A program made the position numbers and the translations under genes. The notes beneath the pieces are model-generated. The model did no database searches, was not told the DNA's origin, and saw only the letters and a list, made by a program, of their open reading frames with translations. Shown here piece after piece: positions 63,066 through 64,000 of a stretch of DNA of 64,000 nt. Source of the stretch: Alistipes sp. (lineage in GTDB: Bacteria; Bacteroidota; Bacteroidia; Bacteroidales; Rikenellaceae). Within the stretch, counting starts at the first letter, position 1. Each line of letters starts with the position of its first letter. The stretch is from positions 1 through 64,000 of the forward strand of contig NZ_JAHHQJ010000016.1 in the NCBI RefSeq assembly GCF_020026455.1. Direction: 5' to 3'.

Positions 63066-64000
63066 TCAGAACAGGTGGAAGACTACCGTAAGCCCGGCCG
63101 TCACGATCGCAACCATCGACATGAGCTTGATGAGGATGTTGAGCGACGGACCCGACGTATCCTTGAAGGGATCGCCGACCGTATCGCCCACGACCGTGGC
63201 CCGGTGGCAGTCGGAGCCCTTGCCTCCGAAGTGCCCCTCCTCCACCATCTTCTTGGCGTTGTCCCAGGCTCCCCCGGCATTGGCCATGAAGATCGCCAGC
63301 ACGAACCCGGAGCTCAATCCGCCGACCAGGAGACCCATTACGCCCGCCACTCCGAAGACCAGTCCGACAACGACCGGCGCGGCGATGGCCAGCAGGCTCG
63401 GGAACAGCATTTCGCGCTGTGCCCCGCGGGTTGAAATGGCGACACAACGCGCATAGTCGGGCGTTCCCTCTCCCGTGAGGATGCCCTTGATCTCGCGGAA
63501 CTGGCGCCGTACCTCCGCCACCATGCTCTGCGCGGCGCGGCCCACGGCATTCATCGTCAGTCCGCAGAAGAGGAACGACATCATCGCGCCGACGAAGACC
63601 CCGATCAGCACCGTGGGGTTCATCAGCGAAACGCGGTAATATTCCATGAAGTCGAGAATCGAGGCGTCCTGCACGAAACACATCGACCCGTCGGCCATTT
63701 CGAGCATCGTCGTTCCGTTGTGGATCAGCCCGATGCGGATCTCCTCGATGTAGGAAGCCAGCAGCGCGAGGGCAGTCAGGGCGGCCGAGCCGATGGCGAA
63801 TCCCTTGCCCGTGGCGGCCGTGGTGTTGCCCAGGGCATCGAGGGCGTCGGTGCGTTTGCGGACCTCGGGCCCGAGGCCGCTCATCTCGGCATTGCCGCCC
63901 GCGTTGTCGGCGATAGGGCCGTAGGCATCCGTGGCCAGCGTGATCCCCAGCGTCGAGAGCATGCCGACGGCCGCGATGCCGATGCCGTAGAGCCCCATCG
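63066..64000 (-). CDS. hppA: Membrane ion-pumping inorganic pyrophosphatase, C-terminal part
   Basis: The window holds the last ~310 residues of a polytopic pump that hydrolyses pyrophosphate and exports H+ or Na+; the gene continues past the right edge. Signatures: TDAYGPIADNAGGNAEM, GNTTAATGKGFAIGSAALT, and at the C-terminus GGAWDNAKKMVE, KGSDCHRATVVGDTVGDPFKDTSGPSLNIL (in steps). The Ala in GNTTAA and the following TGKG are the marks of K+-dependent pyrophosphatases; K+-independent forms have Lys there. The residues separating H+ from Na+ pumping lie outside the window. Confidence 0.95.
   Translation of the reverse strand, partial: MGLYGIGIAAVGMLSTLGITLATDAYGPIADNAGGNAEMSGLGPEVRKRTDALDALGNTTAATGKGFAIGSAALTALALLASYIEEIRIGLIHNGTTMLEMADGSMCFVQDASILDFMEYYRVSLMNPTVLIGVFVGAMMSFLFCGLTMNAVGRAAQSMVAEVRRQFREIKGILTGEGTPDYARCVAISTRGAQREMLFPSLLAIAAPVVVGLVFGVAGVMGLLVGGLSSGFVLAIFMANAGGAWDNAKKMVEEGHFGGKGSDCHRATVVGDTVGDPFKDTSGPSLNILIKLMSMVAIVTAGLTVVFHLF

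Overview
The window reads as a chromosomal segment of a GC-rich member of the Bacteroidales, most like Alistipes (Rikenellaceae). The reasons are Bacteroidetes-type promoters (TTTG or TTG, 19-20 bp, then TAnnTTTG), a SusC/SusD pair with acidic-flanked surface lipoproteins, a six-gene Na+-NQR operon, a sodium-pumping methylmalonyl-CoA decarboxylase operon, and consistently GC-rich codon use. The genus is an inference from gene content, because no comparison could be run. I see no phage, insertion sequence, CRISPR array, rRNA or integrase.

Layout. 0.4-6.8 kb holds propionate/succinate metabolism: meaB on the minus strand, then methylmalonyl-CoA epimerase and the four subunits of a biotin-dependent, Na+-translocating decarboxylase on the plus strand. 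7.3-10.2 kb is translation: L13, S9, S2 and EF-Ts. 10.8-17.7 kb holds an AddA-like helicase-nuclease and an AddB-like nuclease, pointing apart, with a small adhesin-like protein between them. 18-29.5 kb is housekeeping: HAD phosphatase, two M23 peptidases, alanyl-tRNA synthetase, phosphoglycerate mutase, a YbaK/ProX-type deacylase, a glycosyltransferase, a D-2-hydroxyacid dehydrogenase, TcdA and a TatD hydrolase. 29.8-35.8 kb is nqrABCDEF, whose NqrC carries an extra rubredoxin-like domain at its N-terminus.

36.2-53.5 kb is the main accessory region. Eight minus-strand genes in one tight array encode a lipoprotein of unknown family, three DUF5689-like lipoproteins, a catalytically complete endonuclease/exonuclease/phosphatase-fold lipoprotein, SusC, SusD and a GH20 hexosaminidase. 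A divergent gene encodes a membrane regulator of the SusR/DUF6377 type. I read this as an uptake system for a polymer carrying both phosphodiester bonds and terminal hexosamines; nucleic acid or phospho-glycan are the leading options.

53.5-64 kb holds an ion channel with an unusual selectivity filter, a Met-CAT tRNA, a peptide deformylase with a lipoprotein signal, an OadA/PycB-type carboxyltransferase, an AI-2E-family exporter, a large TonB-dependent receptor behind a possible attenuator, a HAD phosphatase and the C-terminal part of a K+-type membrane pyrophosphatase.

Functional logic. The decarboxylase, NQR, pyrophosphatase and the OadA-type enzyme fit an anaerobic fermenter that makes propionate and conserves energy as an ion gradient, which would in turn power TonB and ion-coupled uptake at the cell surface. 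A second theme is the intergenic DNA: many longer gaps contain a short, degenerate tandem repeat that differs from gap to gap.
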